The position numbers and the translations under genes were made by a program. Positions 13,045 to 25,455 of a DNA stretch of 64,000 bases are shown in pieces. The notes under the pieces were generated by a model. That model searched no databases. It was not told the origin of the DNA and worked only from the letters and a program-made list of their open reading frames with translations. Origin of the DNA: Toxorhynchites rutilus septentrionalis (Eukaryota; Arthropoda; Insecta; Diptera; Culicidae); the NCBI RefSeq assembly GCF_029784135.1, contig NC_073746.1, forward strand, positions 292,664,089 to 292,728,088, in the 5' to 3' direction. Within the stretch, counting starts at the first letter, position 1, and every line of letters starts with the position of its first letter.

Positions 13045-13190
13045 CCATTCAGCAACCACCGAATTCACCTGATTTGACTCCCTGCGACATTTTCCTATTC
13101 GAACGACTCATGAAACCAAGTTTAGCACCCGAGATGAGATAATGGAAAAATCGAAGATAGCGCTGATGGCCATACTGCAAATCGAATATG
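13045..13190 (+). pseudogene. mariner transposase C-terminal relic
   Basis: A decayed frame reads QQPPNSPDLTPCDIFLFERL, then a frameshift and MEKSKIALMAIL. This is the third catalytic aspartate region of a mariner family other than those elsewhere in the window (PCD rather than PSD). No ends are visible. Confidence 0.65.
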
Positions 13191-15579
13191 CAGCCTTATT
13201 CTTGTTTAGGGCCGAATCTGACTTTCGTTCCAAAGACTTGATTCGAACAATTTCTAAAACTATATTCTTGTTTTCGTACGAATCCGTTCGAACAAGATCT
13301 CAATCGAACGTAAGCATCAGATGCAAGATTTCATGCATCAACCAAATTTAATGCAAGATTTCATGAAAGCAACGACGAAAGTGTCACCCATGCAGTGATC
13401 GTTCATCAATTGGACCGGAAAATCAATCCAATTATCAAATTTTACTCGCTAATTGGACTGCAAAACAGCAAAATTAATACTTCAAATTGAAGATAACGTC
13501 TATTATGATTTTGCAGCCCAGTTAACGCACGCCCTGTTGAAGATTAGTCGAGATGAAGATAGTCCAGTTAGCGAATGACTGCTGTATATGATGGGATGAC
13601 GAACATCTTGAGTGTCTCTTTTTCAGCCATTCTTTGTGTGGACACCGACTGGACAACATCGTTGCTGGACGGGCTGGACGGCGAGGGATCGAGTGCCTTT
13701 CTCAAGGCAAGAGGGCGGAGGTGGTAGTGCTGGAGTAGAGTAATAGAGTAGAGTAGAGTTTTCAAAGGGCCTTTCTCAAGGCTCATTCGTCAAGAGACGA
13801 ATGAACTGCAAAAGTTTAAAGTCTCTATAATACAAGACCTTCCTTCCTTCTTGAGTGAGTGTCTTGAGGGTTACGGCAACATGGGCAATGGTACAGAGGA
13901 AAATGATATCAATACTAGGAAGATGGGAGCGATTGTCATGCAAGGATTTACTGAGACCGGCAGTACATCGCCTCACAAAAATGAAACGAAATGAAATATT
14001 AATCATCTTCATGGTACGTATTCATAATTCTCAATGAACCTATTCCTTCTATAATAGATTGAGCACTTGAACCAATACGACTTGAGCTTGAATTATCCGA
14101 AAAACGTGAGTACTGATTCAACAAACGAACGAAATTCGCACTATAAAAGTGACGTTTGGTAGGAAGAGTAAAAAACCCATTCGTACGAAAACGAACTCTC
14201 TTTATTCGTTCGAAAACATAAATGAGGGGGATAATAAATGTTTCGACGATTTGATCAAGCGCTGACATAAGTGCGTTGCAGTCGATGGGGAGTACTTTGA
14301 AGGGGACAATATCGATATTGATTTATAACAGGGTAGTCAGCGGTCTACCGGTCGCTCGCGTAGGTATTCCTAGGCGCCCACCAGCTGGTCTAGGATAGTG
14401 TCACCACCAAACGGAATGAATTTGATATCTCTCAATCTTTTGCTGTGATAATTTTATAAGGTGTTCATGATAACCTCAATAAAACATGTTACATGGTTGT
14501 AAGAGTAGATATTTCTTCATTAAAGTTCCCGTTTTAATATTGCCTTTCAGTTTGTTAGTCGTTTTATACACATCTAGTTGATCGATCATAACTTGTTATT
14601 ACAAGTTATCATCAAGTTACATCAAAGCAGCAAAAAATTGTCACCTGGAACAATTTCAACAATGTTTTCTTCAGGCATATCATTTGTTAAATAACTAATT
14701 GAAAATGCTGGAAACACCCTGCATAAGGTTTCGAAAATCGATAAAAACTAAATTTTTGGAGAAAACTTTGCCTTCGAAGGCTGCGAATGTAAGTTTTAAT
14801 GTAGTATTGTTATTTTCATTTTAAAACTATGCTACGTAATGAGAAACTATAAATTTCTTAAATTAAATATTGGTTGAAATCACGATTATTTTTTCTTATT
14901 TTATTCTTTTTCTTATTTTTATTATTTATGAAGCCGCTTGATCTAGAAGTTATTCGTAAAGCCTAATCAATTTCGTTTATAAGAATATACTATATTTATA
15001 AGTTATTCCGAGTTATTATGATGAAAAAAAAAGTTTTTATTTGAAATTCACTTGTTTTCGAAAAAAAAATGCATTTTGTTGCAATTTCGCATCTTTATTT
15101 CACGATATCTCAGGTGTAATACCTGCTACAGTCCTAAAATTTTGAACTTTTCTTTGTTGGAGTGTCTACTTTCGGTGGAATGGATAAGAACGTTGAGAAA
15201 ACCTGAAGCAACTAGCTTAGGCAGTGTCAGCTTATTTGCTCCATCGATTGTTTCCTCCTTCGTCGCTAATTACTCTTATACGATATGTGGAATGTTTATT
15301 ACGGGTATATCTATAGTGCATAGAACAGTCGTGTAATAGCACGTTGTGGTCGGCAACAAATCAGACGAATCACACCTGTCGAGTGTGGACAATAAGTAAC
15401 ACTTGTCCAAGCTGCAGTGTAATAAGAAGAAACCAAGAAGTTACAAGGACTGATAATAAACAGTAAGAAGAAATCAAGAATCTCGACTGGCTGCCGAATG
15501 TGAGCGACAGTGAGATGAGGGGACAAGACAAACGAACAAATAACGAAAAGACAAAAAGTTACAAGGATTGAAAAGAAAA
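13191..15579. other. Intergenic, no gene recognised
   Basis: Mostly A+T-rich. A short stretch near 13650-13700 (gacggcgagggatcgag) matches in reverse the sequence near 16185, so part of it belongs to the repeat that follows. No frame with recognisable protein was found. Confidence 0.45.
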
Positions 15580-16573
15580 AACAGGAAGTGGGTTATATCT
15601 ATGGTATAACCGCAAGGGTGACGTAGGACTATCGTTGATTTAGAGATCATTTGTTTGAAGTTGAATCTAAATCCATCCTGAATGAATGAATAAATAAATA
15701 TTTGGGTGACTTCAAAAACGAGAGTGTTACGTTGGAGACTCAAGGTTTTATGCATCCAATATTGGATACAAAAAACCTTGTTCTGAAGAATAATCTTCAG
15801 AAGCTTTCCTGCTAACTGCACTTGATTGACAAATCACAAAACCAAATGTATGTGGTCGCAGTATTATATGGATAGAAAACATTAAAATAAACTCGCTTGA
15901 ATGTAATTTTCAATTCCAAGGGGAACTGGCAGATTATTTTTCAGCAACGATCATTTCTTTCCAGGTTTCCTCTCGATAACCAGCAAACGAAAAAAGTTGC
16001 GCGCGTGTATGTGTGTGTGGCGGCTGCTTCGATGTCTTCCCGAGGAACCGTATTCCGATGCTGATACTCGCTTGGTCACCTTCTCTTCTCCTTCTGATCG
16101 ATCGGCTTTTCTGTGCTCCCTCACAGTTAAAACAAACTGATTGCATTTCAGGTCAGGTCAGGCCAGGTAATGAATCCCTCGATCCCTCGCCGTTCAGCTC
16201 GTTCAGTAACGATGTTGTCTTGTCGTGAATGAACTCTCTCTGAGTATGAAAATTTCGGCGACTGAGCAATAATCGATTGAAAATTATATAAATTTCGCGA
16301 TACGAAACATTTTCCGTTGCGCGCACATACAATATTGGATACGAAAATATCCTACTGATGGGAAAGAATAATCTTCAGAAGCTTTCCAGCTTATTACACT
16401 TGATTGAAAAATTACGAAATCAAATGTATTTGGTCGCTGTGTTATATGGTTAGAAAACATTAAAATAAACTCTTTCGCATGGATGTATTTTTCAATTCCC
16501 AGGGAACTGGCAGATTATTTTTCAGCAACGATTAGATCTTTCCGGAATTTTCTCGATGCTGTATGGCATGTAT

Positions 16574-16620
16574 GGGCCGTTGATTATATGCTAAGCTAAT
16601 ATAGCACCCTCTCCTTGGAT
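16574..16620 (-). pseudogene. Inverted fragment of histone H3 3' end
   Basis: Read on the minus strand this stretch matches the last codons and 3' flank of the H3 copy at 17112-17158 with two mismatches over 47 bp (gtgctatattagcttagcat is shared exactly). It forms an inverted pair with that copy about 540 bp away. Confidence 0.75.
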
Positions 16621-16765
16621 TCGACCCTCTTTATTATATAAGCTTACTGTATACTCACGAATATAATAAGGGTGGGGTTTAGATTCTATACTTTCATGTT
16701 TTATAAAATGACTCTTCCTTTGCTTTCGTTCATTTCTTACTCTACTCTCGCACCGTGAGGACTCG

Positions 16766-17140
16766 AGCTCGTTAGTCTTTCGCAGACAGCTCGTTAGTCT
16801 TTCGGTGGTAAGGCACCACGAAAGCAGCTCGGATAAGCGCACCAGTCGCAGGAAGTGTGGAGAAGCCACATCGCTATCGACCGGAAACTTTGCGTGAAAT
16901 TCGTCTCTATCAGAAGTCGACCGCATTGTTGATCCGCAAGCTACCTTTGCAGCATTTAGTTCGTGGAATTGCTCAGGACTTCAAAACCGACTTGCGCTTC
17001 CAAAGTTCCGCGGTTATGACGCTGCAGGAGGCTTATTCGAAGATACCAATTTGTGTGCTATCCATGCAAAACGCGTCACATCATGCCCAAGGACATCCAG
17101 CTGGCCCATCATATCCGAGGAGAGCGTGCTATATTAGCTT
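16766..17140 (+). pseudogene. Histone H3 pseudogene
   Basis: Recognisable H3 pieces in order are [70 protein letters not shown] and [16 protein letters not shown]. Small deletions fall after KQL (about 17 nt), after RYRPE and after EAY, and an extra frameshift lies near 17083. A 16-bp stretch near the start (gctcgttagtctttcg) is duplicated. The frame is broken several times, so no nucleosomal H3 can be made. It lies inside a dispersed repeat. Confidence 0.9.
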
Positions 17141-17154
17141 AGCATATAATCAAC

Positions 17155-17170
17155 GGCCCTTTTCAGGGCT
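17155..17170 (+). terminator. Histone mRNA 3' stem-loop
   Basis: The sequence ggcccttttcagggct fits the replication-dependent histone stem-loop (six-base stem with one end mismatch, four-base TTTC loop, followed by ccaaa). It stands 15 nt after the TAG that ends the H3 pseudogene, so the copy keeps its processing signal. Confidence 0.85.
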
Positions 17171-18721
17171 CCAAATTTGATGGATTTAGAGTTCAGAAAA
17201 GTTTTTTACAGGCCGAACTGATTCTTCATAATGAAGAATATGAAATATATGACATGTAGTGAATATATCCGAAGAAATCACTTTGGTGAAACTGCATTAT
17301 AAAATTATTTGTGTACGAATGCCGCAATCGATAGTCGACTCTAATTTGCGCTGGGTAATTTCCTCGGATGACTCGATTCCTCCTTTGAGCATTAATAATC
17401 TCTTTCTGGCAAAACGAAGTGGTATGAATCACATTATTTGAATGATAGAATGAAGAAGTTTTCTGCCAATTTCCTTCAACCTCCAAACATATCTTTCTCC
17501 CGTTTGTCGTATTCGCGTTCGCTAATCCTTTCTCACAACACCCATTTCTCGTTTGAGAAATTGTTGAGTAAACATTGTTTGCCAGTGCGCGTAGAGCGGG
17601 AATTCCTAAAGATTCATTGTACCTCTAATAAATTGCCAAAAGACGTGGTCTTAGGTTGATCGAACTTGATTGAAAAAATCCAAAACGAAATGTATTTGGT
17701 CGCAGCATTATATGAGTAGAAAGCAAATAATCGCTCGAAAATGAATTGATTTTCGCGATGATGTTTCACGTTTTTCATGTTATGCATCCAATATTGGATA
17801 CGAAAATTTTCCACTGATGGGAAAAAAATATTCAGAAGCTTTCCTATTAATTGCGATTGATTGAAAAATCACAAAACCAAATGTATTTGGTTGCAGTGTT
17901 ATATGGATAGAAAACATTAAAATAAACTCTTTCGCATGAATGTATTTTTCAATTCCCAGGGGAACTGGCAGATTATTTTTCAGCAACGATGATAACAACG
18001 AGAATTCCGCGCGTGTATATGTGTGTGTGGCGGCCGATGTTTCAAGCGGAACCGTGGCATCACTCTCCCTCCTCCTGATGGATTCCCTTCTGGCCTTAGG
18101 TGCACACACAGGCTCTTGGTGACACCGTTCATCAGCGCTTTCATGATAAACGAAAATAGCTTCACAACAACAGCGACAACATGTTCCAATCGCTGTTCAA
18201 TCATAACTGAGGGGGTTTACGAGCGGCGCTCGCTTATATACCGATTGGTGATTTCAATAGCCTGTTTTGAAAGCAATTTTAAGACCATTGAAACAAGTTT
18301 TTGGATGAAAAAGTAACAAGTATATGACGCGTAGACCTTTTATCTTTCGAATGAAGTGTTTATCATACCATTTCGTTCAGTTGTTTAAGAGCTATGAACG
18401 CTCAAAATCTCGGTCTCCGGCGTAACGCTTTCATTTTCGAAACTTTGGTTTTACACCCCGGTATAGAAATGAAAGACGTAGTTCTACGTCAAAAAGGAAT
18501 CCCAAAAATAGATGAATGCCTCATTACCGCCAAACTGACTGCGCACAATGTATGAAAGCCTATAAAAATTGGTACCTCAAAACGATTTTTACACAGGCTA
18601 TCGAAAAACTCCAGATTTATTTCTAGCGAGTAATTTGTCCAAAAAATAGTCGACACCACTGGTTTCGAGGTCTATGATGGTGAGTGGACTAGATATTTGG
18701 ATTGTTGCAAATTTTGCAGGT

Positions 18722-18803
18722 TCTTCTTGAATGGTACTGACGTTCCTAGTGGAACTTCGCCGTCTCAACGTAGTATTACTTGCGTTTTTAATTAGCACTA
18801 AGA
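18722..18803 (-). repeat. 3' part of a tRNA-derived SINE
   Basis: On the minus strand it reads acgcaagtaatactacgttg, then agacggcgaagttccactag. This matches the tail of the SINE at 24833 (gacgcaagttatacctacgt, then aatgttccactggg). The tRNA-like head is absent here. Confidence 0.5.
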
Positions 18804-20725
18804 TGAGATTTTATATGCTAAATAGCACGCCTTGAATGTATTTTTATTGGCAAGCTTTAGAATACGGGCGACCACAGTGCAAGTTGGAAGAAATTCCTTT
18901 GGCAAAAAATCACAACACTATTTGCAGGAATCTCACATATTACTGGGATTCACCACTTCAACATCAAAACGGAGCTGAGGGATAAGTTCATGAGTTCATC
19001 AAATATTTCTGATGACGTTCCTGATGGCGGGGAACAATATATGCTCGATCAACGTTTCGCGATTCCATGTCCTGATTCCTTTGTTTTAATGTAGTCAATT
19101 GGGAGCGAAGCTAATCTCGAAGATATCGAGAGGAGGATGAGGAATAGATTCATTGTTCCTTAATCAACGTTGGAGAGCGTAACATTACCAAGTAAAAAGG
19201 AAGTCTCGGCTGTTTCTGCAGCGGGCTGAAGATTGCGGCTTCTATTTCACTCAGAGACACCGCCAATGTCAAGATAAACCCTGCCACAACCAACCCTGGA
19301 TAAAATTTATGAAACCGATATCTTAACGACATCTCATGTCATTCTAATCGGTGCTAAGCTGTATGCTTAAGGAATGACAAATATTTGTGGATATCGGAAT
19401 TAAGGTTATTTTTCACTGCGGCACCATACGAATCATATCGAATCAGATTATGCTCGATGAAAGAAGCTATTAGTTAGAATGTTACTAGCAGCTAAAATAT
19501 TAGTCAATTTACAATTTTCGTCACAATGTCACATAAAAGATGTGTACTTCTAGGTGGTTCAAGATGGTTCATTTCAATATATTTCAATATAATATAATAT
19601 ATTATCCTTTCCTTGCTAGTGAGCTCAGTTGAATCGAGTAAACGAGAAATACGACGAGAGGATCAAGCTCTATTTGAAGAATAGATTTGGAATGCATTGG
19701 AATGTGATGAATAATTGGAACGTAACACTGAAAAAAAAAAAATGATCAAGTTCCGGGTAGAATAAAAAAGACGGTGAAACGAAACTGTATCACACTAATG
19801 GGGCGACCACAGCTGGAGGCCACACTGGTTGTAATGGGGTTGGATAATTGCCAATTTCGCTATCCCATTTGTCTCTCCTAGTAACTGCAATTCTCACATA
19901 CCCGTAAACTGAGCAGTTTTTCCGCAGCAATTATCCCGAAACAGATTCAATCGGGAGCGATTCAGCTGGAAGTGGTTGGGTGCATGGAATATACCATTCA
20001 GCGAAGAAAAGAAAATAGAACTTATGAATAATACATAACGTTCAACCGACCGCTTTCGATCGAAAGACAAATTAGTTATCATCACACGGATGCTGTTCTT
20101 GAGCTTCAGCTGTCAATATTTCGAGCAGCCGCAATGTTTCATCTCAATGCAGTGTGCACTAATTCCGACGCTAACCATCTGTTATAAATGTGAATTTCTC
20201 GAAAGTAAACTCTTCCCGCCTGGACTTATGTTTAGACAAGCGAAACAGTAGTTGAATAGTTGCTCGTGCAAAACTATTTCCAATAACCAAATATTTACGC
20301 ATAAAAACTACCCACCTTCCTCCTTCCCACCATGTGATTCGTCATGAAGGTCTGGGTTACGCCAATGCGGCGTTGAAAAATAAGAGATAAACGTTGTATT
20401 TACAGCCAGCGATTCCGCACAGTTGCGCACGAGTCGGCTTTGTCGGCTGCTCGCGTGCTGATTTAAAATAATTTAAAATGCTCCGCTTCTGTTTGGTCTG
20501 GAGTGGACCGGATATATAACCATTCCGGCTGCTGTTTATTTGGTACGCTGGAAGATGTTGATAAGATGTGGTGTGTTTTGCAAATTTGTTCTGTTGATGA
20601 TTTATTGTGCCTTCTGGGGGGCTGGGAATTATCGTTTCGATTCAGCGAACAATGTTTGATTCAATAAAAGTATCGATACGGATGGGGGAGGTTGGTCTCA
20701 TTGGGTGTGAATTACCATTACACCC
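18804..20725. other. Intergenic, no gene recognised
   Basis: No supported gene. A 60-codon minus frame at 19150-19332 has a signal-anchor-like start, but no continuation was found. G+C-richer sequence near 20400-20530 contains a TATA-like gatatataacc; nothing downstream supports a promoter. Confidence 0.4.
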
Positions 20726-20870
20726 AGGTTTTTTTACGCGTTTTTTTTTGCGCGGTTTTTTTTTACGATTTTTACGCGATCTTTCCAATTAATGCAGGTT
20801 TTTTTTACGCGGATTTTCCAATTGACGCGGTTTTTTTTACGAGGTACGTATCTCCCGCGTAAAAAAACCT
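20726..20870. repeat. MITE with AGGTTTTTTTACGCG ends
   Basis: The left end aggtttttttacgcg (20726-20740) is an exact inverted copy of the right end cgcgtaaaaaaacct (20856-20870). The interior repeats acgcggttttttttacg-like motifs several times. Confidence 0.8.
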
Positions 20871-21574
20871 TGATATGATTGACTTCACGAAATTGCATTT
20901 TCGCTTGTGGACATACAGTACCAGTTGTATGCAAATTACTCCATATCCAATCATTTGTAATTATTCTCCCTAGGAGAAGTATAGAATCGATATAAAAAAT
21001 CTTTTGTGGTTGGCAATTAGCGACTTTTGCCGCCATGTGAAATATTTTCCAATAGTCCATAGATTCGAACATATTTTTTTGCCTTTATACGCATCGACCA
21101 CTCTATTGTGGTGTTCTTGCAGAATAAAGTCAAGAGGTTGCTTACAGATCACATTGACTTCTTTGCTAATGGCTAATCAATTACCACTCTAACTCTGGTT
21201 TATCGATCGTGATTTTCTATGTTCGCGATCCGGCTAACAGTTTAGTCAACAGATTCGATTAATACATACCTATATCGCAAAAAACATAAACGAACAAAAA
21301 GTGAATATTTTGCATGTTATCAATATTTTATTGTTTATACGCAATGTGTTTAGGTGTCAACATCATATATTTCCCACGCACACGAAAGCACCTCTAGCTT
21401 TTTTTCTCCTAAATGGGCTTTAGTGTGCCTGACAAATGTATGATGTTGGTACCGAATCACATTGAGTGCAAATATTAAACACACATTAACCTTCCTACCA
21501 TCAGACGCAAGTTACTGGATGATCCTCAATTGTGATCTCAGCGATGTCGAAATTTGAAATATAAATTACGCCAT

Positions 21575-21905
21575 TCTGCCGTACAAATGAAACACAAATT
21601 TTTGCATTACTCGAGAATTAATGAAGTAAATGAAACCAAATTAGGCATATGGTGGTTTTAGGGTGCAATAAATGTTTCTATGACGGTTAGACACTCCACC
21701 CCCTTCTCTAAGGGGGTACCGCCATACAAATGAGGCATATATTTCTGCATAATTCTAGAACTAATCAAGCAAACGGAAGCCAAATTTGTCGCTCTCTAAA
21801 GGGGGCTACCATACAAATTAAACACAAACTTCTACATATCTCGAGAACTAATCAAGCAAATGGAGCCAAATTCGGAATGAGAGGGTTTTTTAAGTGTACC
21901 CTCCC
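21575..21905. repeat. Degenerate tandem repeat, about three units
   Basis: Three units of roughly 110-140 bp share catacaaat..acacaaa, then tcgagaactaatcaagcaaa and atggaaccaaat. The units are diverged and separated by short unrelated pieces that include ctaagggggtacc. Non-coding. Confidence 0.6.
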
Positions 21906-22539
21906 TTAGATTATCATCCCGGAAGTTCTTAGTTTTTTTTTGACGTAGAACTACGTCTTTCATTAAGGGTGTCAAATCAGAAAACAGGTCACGTTTTTAT
22001 GAAATAAAGTTAACGTTAATAAATATTTTTGCCGCGAACGGATTTTGGCGATTTACATACTAAACGAATCGGAAATTCCGTAAGATTTGTTTAATATGCC
22101 ATACAATAGAATCCCCTGGTTAGTAAATGGTTAAAATTCATGAAAACTTTAAGTGTTTCTATTTTCCCATACATTTGTTCTGTCCATTTGAGTGCTTTCC
22201 CGAACAGAGCTATCAATAACGAGCAACTTATCGACGACCAACGGAGGGGAAATCGTAGGATTTAAAGTCTCCGTGAACAAAGGAAAAGAAGAGGAATGAA
22301 GGGGAATACTTGCCTAGAGTATAAACAGTGGATCTCGCTGAGGCAAACTGTCATTCGGCATCGGACTGTTGAGTAATCCAGTTCACTTTGCTTTCGCTGC
22401 GCTTGGATCTAAGATTGGACCCCACCAGTGGTAATCCAACTTGGACATCGTCGTTTGATTTTTCTGTTCGTTTTTCGCGTTATTCGTATCGTGTGTTCTT
22501 CTTTTCGCGTCATAAATTGGACGCTTCGCGTAGTGTGCG
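21906..22539. other. Intergenic and possible 5' leader of a decayed retroelement
   Basis: No gene. A piece near 21945 (tgacgtagaactacgtcttt) is the inverted end motif of the 15580 repeat family. From about 22350 the sequence becomes G+C-richer and runs into the frame at 22540. Confidence 0.35.
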
Positions 22540-22923
22540 ATGAGCAAGAAGAAGAGGAAAGCAGGCTCGAGCCCTGCAAAAAACGAACGCATTGCCAGGG
22601 GCAATAAAATTTCGAGGTAAGCGTCATCTAATGATGCACGCGGTGTTGGTGCAGTGAAAAGCGCTCGCACTGAACCGAGCCTTCGCAAATGTGACACCGC
22701 ACCGAACAACAGCGAAGTAGGCGATTTCGGCGCGTCGGTCGAAAATGTAAACGCCCAGGCAGCAACCAAAGACAAACTCATCAGCGAATTCGCATCGATG
22801 GGTGTTACAGCAGAGTACAAGCTGTGTGGCATAATTCAGTCTTTTTCCAAGCAGTTAACATTGTTTATTTTCCGTCTTCATAAGGGCTTCGTTGGTGCCT
22901 TTGAGAATGCATCAATGCATTAA
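22540..22923 (+). pseudogene. Decayed ORF of unknown, possibly retroelement, origin
   Basis: From ATG at 22540 the frame encodes a basic start (MSKKKRKAGSSPAKNERIA..), meets an in-frame TAA at 22618-22620, and then stays open to 22923 with Ala/Ser/Glu-rich text (..SARTEPSLRKCDTAPNNSEV..). A basic N-terminus followed by a low-complexity acidic region would fit the first ORF of a retroelement, but no zinc knuckle or other motif is seen. The frame on the opposite strand is a shadow. Confidence 0.35.
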
Positions 22924-23791
22924 ACCGACGTTATGGCGAAGCAGACGTTAAAGTTGTGCACCAAAAAATTATTTGGGAATACCAAGCATCTTGTATGTCT
23001 TACTGAAATGTTATAAGTTATTTGGGTTCACGTGCCAGTCGCAAAACTGCCTTCAACTAGGATTGCATTTGCGCTAATATTGATCATAATGAAGCATTGC
23101 TCCTGTTTGAGAGGTTGTTATTAACAAAAAGAGTTTATTTCTCTTGTTTAGTCATCAAGAAAGGTAATGTTCTGGAATTTTGTATGTGATTAGGTTTTGC
23201 TTGCCAGTAGCAAAACTTCCTCCACTAAGGGTGACAGCTGCGCTTCTCTCGAGCATGACAAAGTAATGCAACTCTTTTCGAGGCCAGTAATATTAACAGA
23301 AGCGTTTCTTTTGAGAATAGCGCAAAATGATGAGAAATGTTTAAATTGCTAGTAGTTTCAAGCCACCAATGTATGGCTCTGTATGCATGCTATGGTGAAC
23401 GCTTGTTTGGCGCTTGGTTTACGCTTAGTTTGTACGAACGATATCTAGAGGTGCGATTCCTTTGAGGCAATACTAAATAACATGTAGCATGATATTTGAT
23501 ACTTGCAAGTGTTGTCATTGTTGTTGTTTACATGCGGTGCCAAAGATATATTGATGTAGTTATGAGATATGGAATCATGGTGCTGGTGCAACATGTATAT
23601 AATCGACTGTAGCCGAGTCTATGTCAATTTCGAAAAAGTCCACCGGAATAGCCTTCGAGGTAAATTTTCAATGCATTGACATGAAATAAATTGCGACATA
23701 CGATTGTTTCGCGAGGGCAAGAATGAATCATCAATCAATTATCGTCAACTGATTCTACAATGAAAAAATCATTTCAGAGATTATTCTACTA
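22924..23791. other. Intergenic, weak internal repeats
   Basis: Two loosely related stretches (near 23030-23110 and 23190-23290) share gccagt.gcaaaactgcct and (aa)agtgtttc/tt-type text. No gene. Confidence 0.4.
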
Positions 23792-24832
23792 AGGGGCTGT
23801 CCACATACGTGGACAGAAAAGGCATGATTTTAGACACCCCCCCGTGGACAAGCGTGGACATTCCTTATACCCCTCCCCCTGTTGTCCACGTGGACATTTC
23901 TCCAGTTTTTGGAAGCAAATCAACAGAATCCTATATTTTTCGCTCAAATCTAATTTCAAGTTTGTTTCAATTTCCTATTACATGTTTTGTTATTAGAAAT
24001 GATAGCCTTGTTAATAGTAACGATTTGTTTTAAATTCACCGATTTTGATATCAACGCGCTGTTCAAATCGTCTAAATGTTGTAATGTACATATTCCTAGT
24101 TTTGGATTGTTCAACACACCCGAAATGTCACTCAACCGAATAAACATTATTTGTATTGACTGCATTAAACTTTGTGCTTCGTTATTGGGAAGGGATAATG
24201 ACAATGAATTGGTGGATTGAACACACTTTGAAAATAAAAATTATTAATTAAAATTTACTTCTCCGTATCAAATATCTATTCTATGTAATTTAAAATTATA
24301 TTAATTCTTGAGTGGTGAAATTTTTTTATGGAAGGTTATGTCTAATCATGATTTTATATTATAATGATCAATTTTAGCGGTAATATTGTAGTTAAGACGG
24401 GGTCAGGAGTACGTGTAATTAACCAAGCAATCAAATAACACCAAGTCAAAATTTCCATTCATTTTTTTTAAATTCTAAAATGAACGTAACATGTCTCAGA
24501 ATCCATTCATGATCGCGGATTGCGAAATATTACAGAAATCTTAACAGTTGATAATCTGAAGATACATTATCTGATGAGTAAGGCGGGTGGAGTCTTAGAA
24601 GTGCTCTTGAAGTGTTCTAGATCGTTGATTTTAATACGTTCAGCTGCGAGCAGTACTTGTTGGAATTAAACGAGACAAGTTGCTTGGTAGAAGCTCATAA
24701 TGCAGATTTCCTTCCAGTCCTACCAGATCCAGAGAACCTGCTTCGGGGTTTTATTAACTTGTCCAATATTTTTTAACTCAACATTATTGTGAATGATTTG
24801 CTCGTCACAATTTGCTACAAATATGTATTTTT

Positions 24833-25085
24833 GTGCTCCCGTGGCCGAGTGGTTAGCGTCACACATTATCATGCTGCGGGTTCGAGTTCGACTTGCACCG
24901 AGGTCACGCGTATTCTAGAGCTTCACACTCCTGAATACATTCAAGGCGTGTTCTTCGGCATAGAAACCTCAACTAAGTACTTTCTACTAATAAAAATGAC
25001 GCAAGTTATACCTACGTTGAGAAGACGAATGTTCCACTGGGTGCCATCCAAGTCAAGTCATGCATTTTCGTTGCGTTTATGAAAC
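24833..25085 (+). repeat. tRNA-derived SINE
   Basis: A tRNA-like head has box A gtggccgagtggttag (24841) and box B gggttcgagttcg (24878), spaced as in a tRNA gene. It is followed by a tail with gacgcaagttatacctacgt and gttccactgggtgcc, seen again on the minus strand at 18722. The anticodon stem is poor, so it is not a functional tRNA. Confidence 0.65.
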
Positions 25086-25455
25086 AAATCGTAGATTGAG
25101 ATGCGTTCTTTCAAATGTTTTTCGATAAAATAAACCCTTATTCCGGAATCCGGTCGGATTTGAAATTAGCGCAATATTGCGTTCATTCATCTGATCGAGT
25201 CAAATCCAAACGGGTTGTGCAAATGTTGCAACCAGGTTGGAATAAATTGATCGATGCCAGTCCATGTGCGTTTTTTTTCAAAATATACATCTCCGGGAGG
25301 AAATCCAGCCATATGAAAAAATAAGGATGTCTGACCGGGCAGCACTCTGTGGCAACTCAGTCTTTTTATTGATGAATACAGAGTATTCAGGGTGGGCGTA
25401 TATTTAAAAATATCTTGTAAATATAGAACAGATCTCATTAAATTTTGACTATAAA

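Larger units (their letters stand above)
15580..18492. repeat. 2.9-kb dispersed repeat with TGACGTAGGACTA / TAGTTCTACGTC ends, copy A
   Basis: The left end reads aacaggaagtgggttatatc and then gacgtaggacta; the right end has gacgtagttctacgtc, so the termini carry inverted CGTAG motifs. Inside, a unit of several hundred bp that starts near ccaatattggatacgaaaat recurs at about 15750, 16326 and 17784. A broken histone H3 copy interrupts the second unit. A shorter copy lies at 54030-55720, and short pieces of the left end occur at 31376 and 49789. Confidence 0.65.

Noticed and set aside
13720..13800. Second histone-type hairpin (gggcctttctcaaggct)
   Set aside because: The loop and stem do not fit the histone consensus and no histone codons precede it.
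15934..18204. Possible H2A/H2B coding near the repeat units (text such as QKSRSIRRRRE)
   Set aside because: Similarity is too short and the same text recurs with changes in non-coding repeat units; only the H3 match is convincing.
19150..19332. Minus-strand 60-codon ORF with a signal-anchor-like start
   Set aside because: No downstream exon, conserved motif or splice partner could be found; hydrophobic short frames are common in A/T-rich DNA.
20400..20560. Possible promoter of the receptor (TATA-like gatatataacc)
   Set aside because: It is 7 kb from the first placed exon and no transcribed exon could be linked to it.
22383..22832. 149-codon minus-strand frame
   Set aside because: It is the shadow of the + frame at 22540 and has no features of its own.
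24833..24905. Functional tRNA gene
   Set aside because: Box A and box B are good, but the acceptor and anticodon stems do not pair and the tail is that of a SINE.
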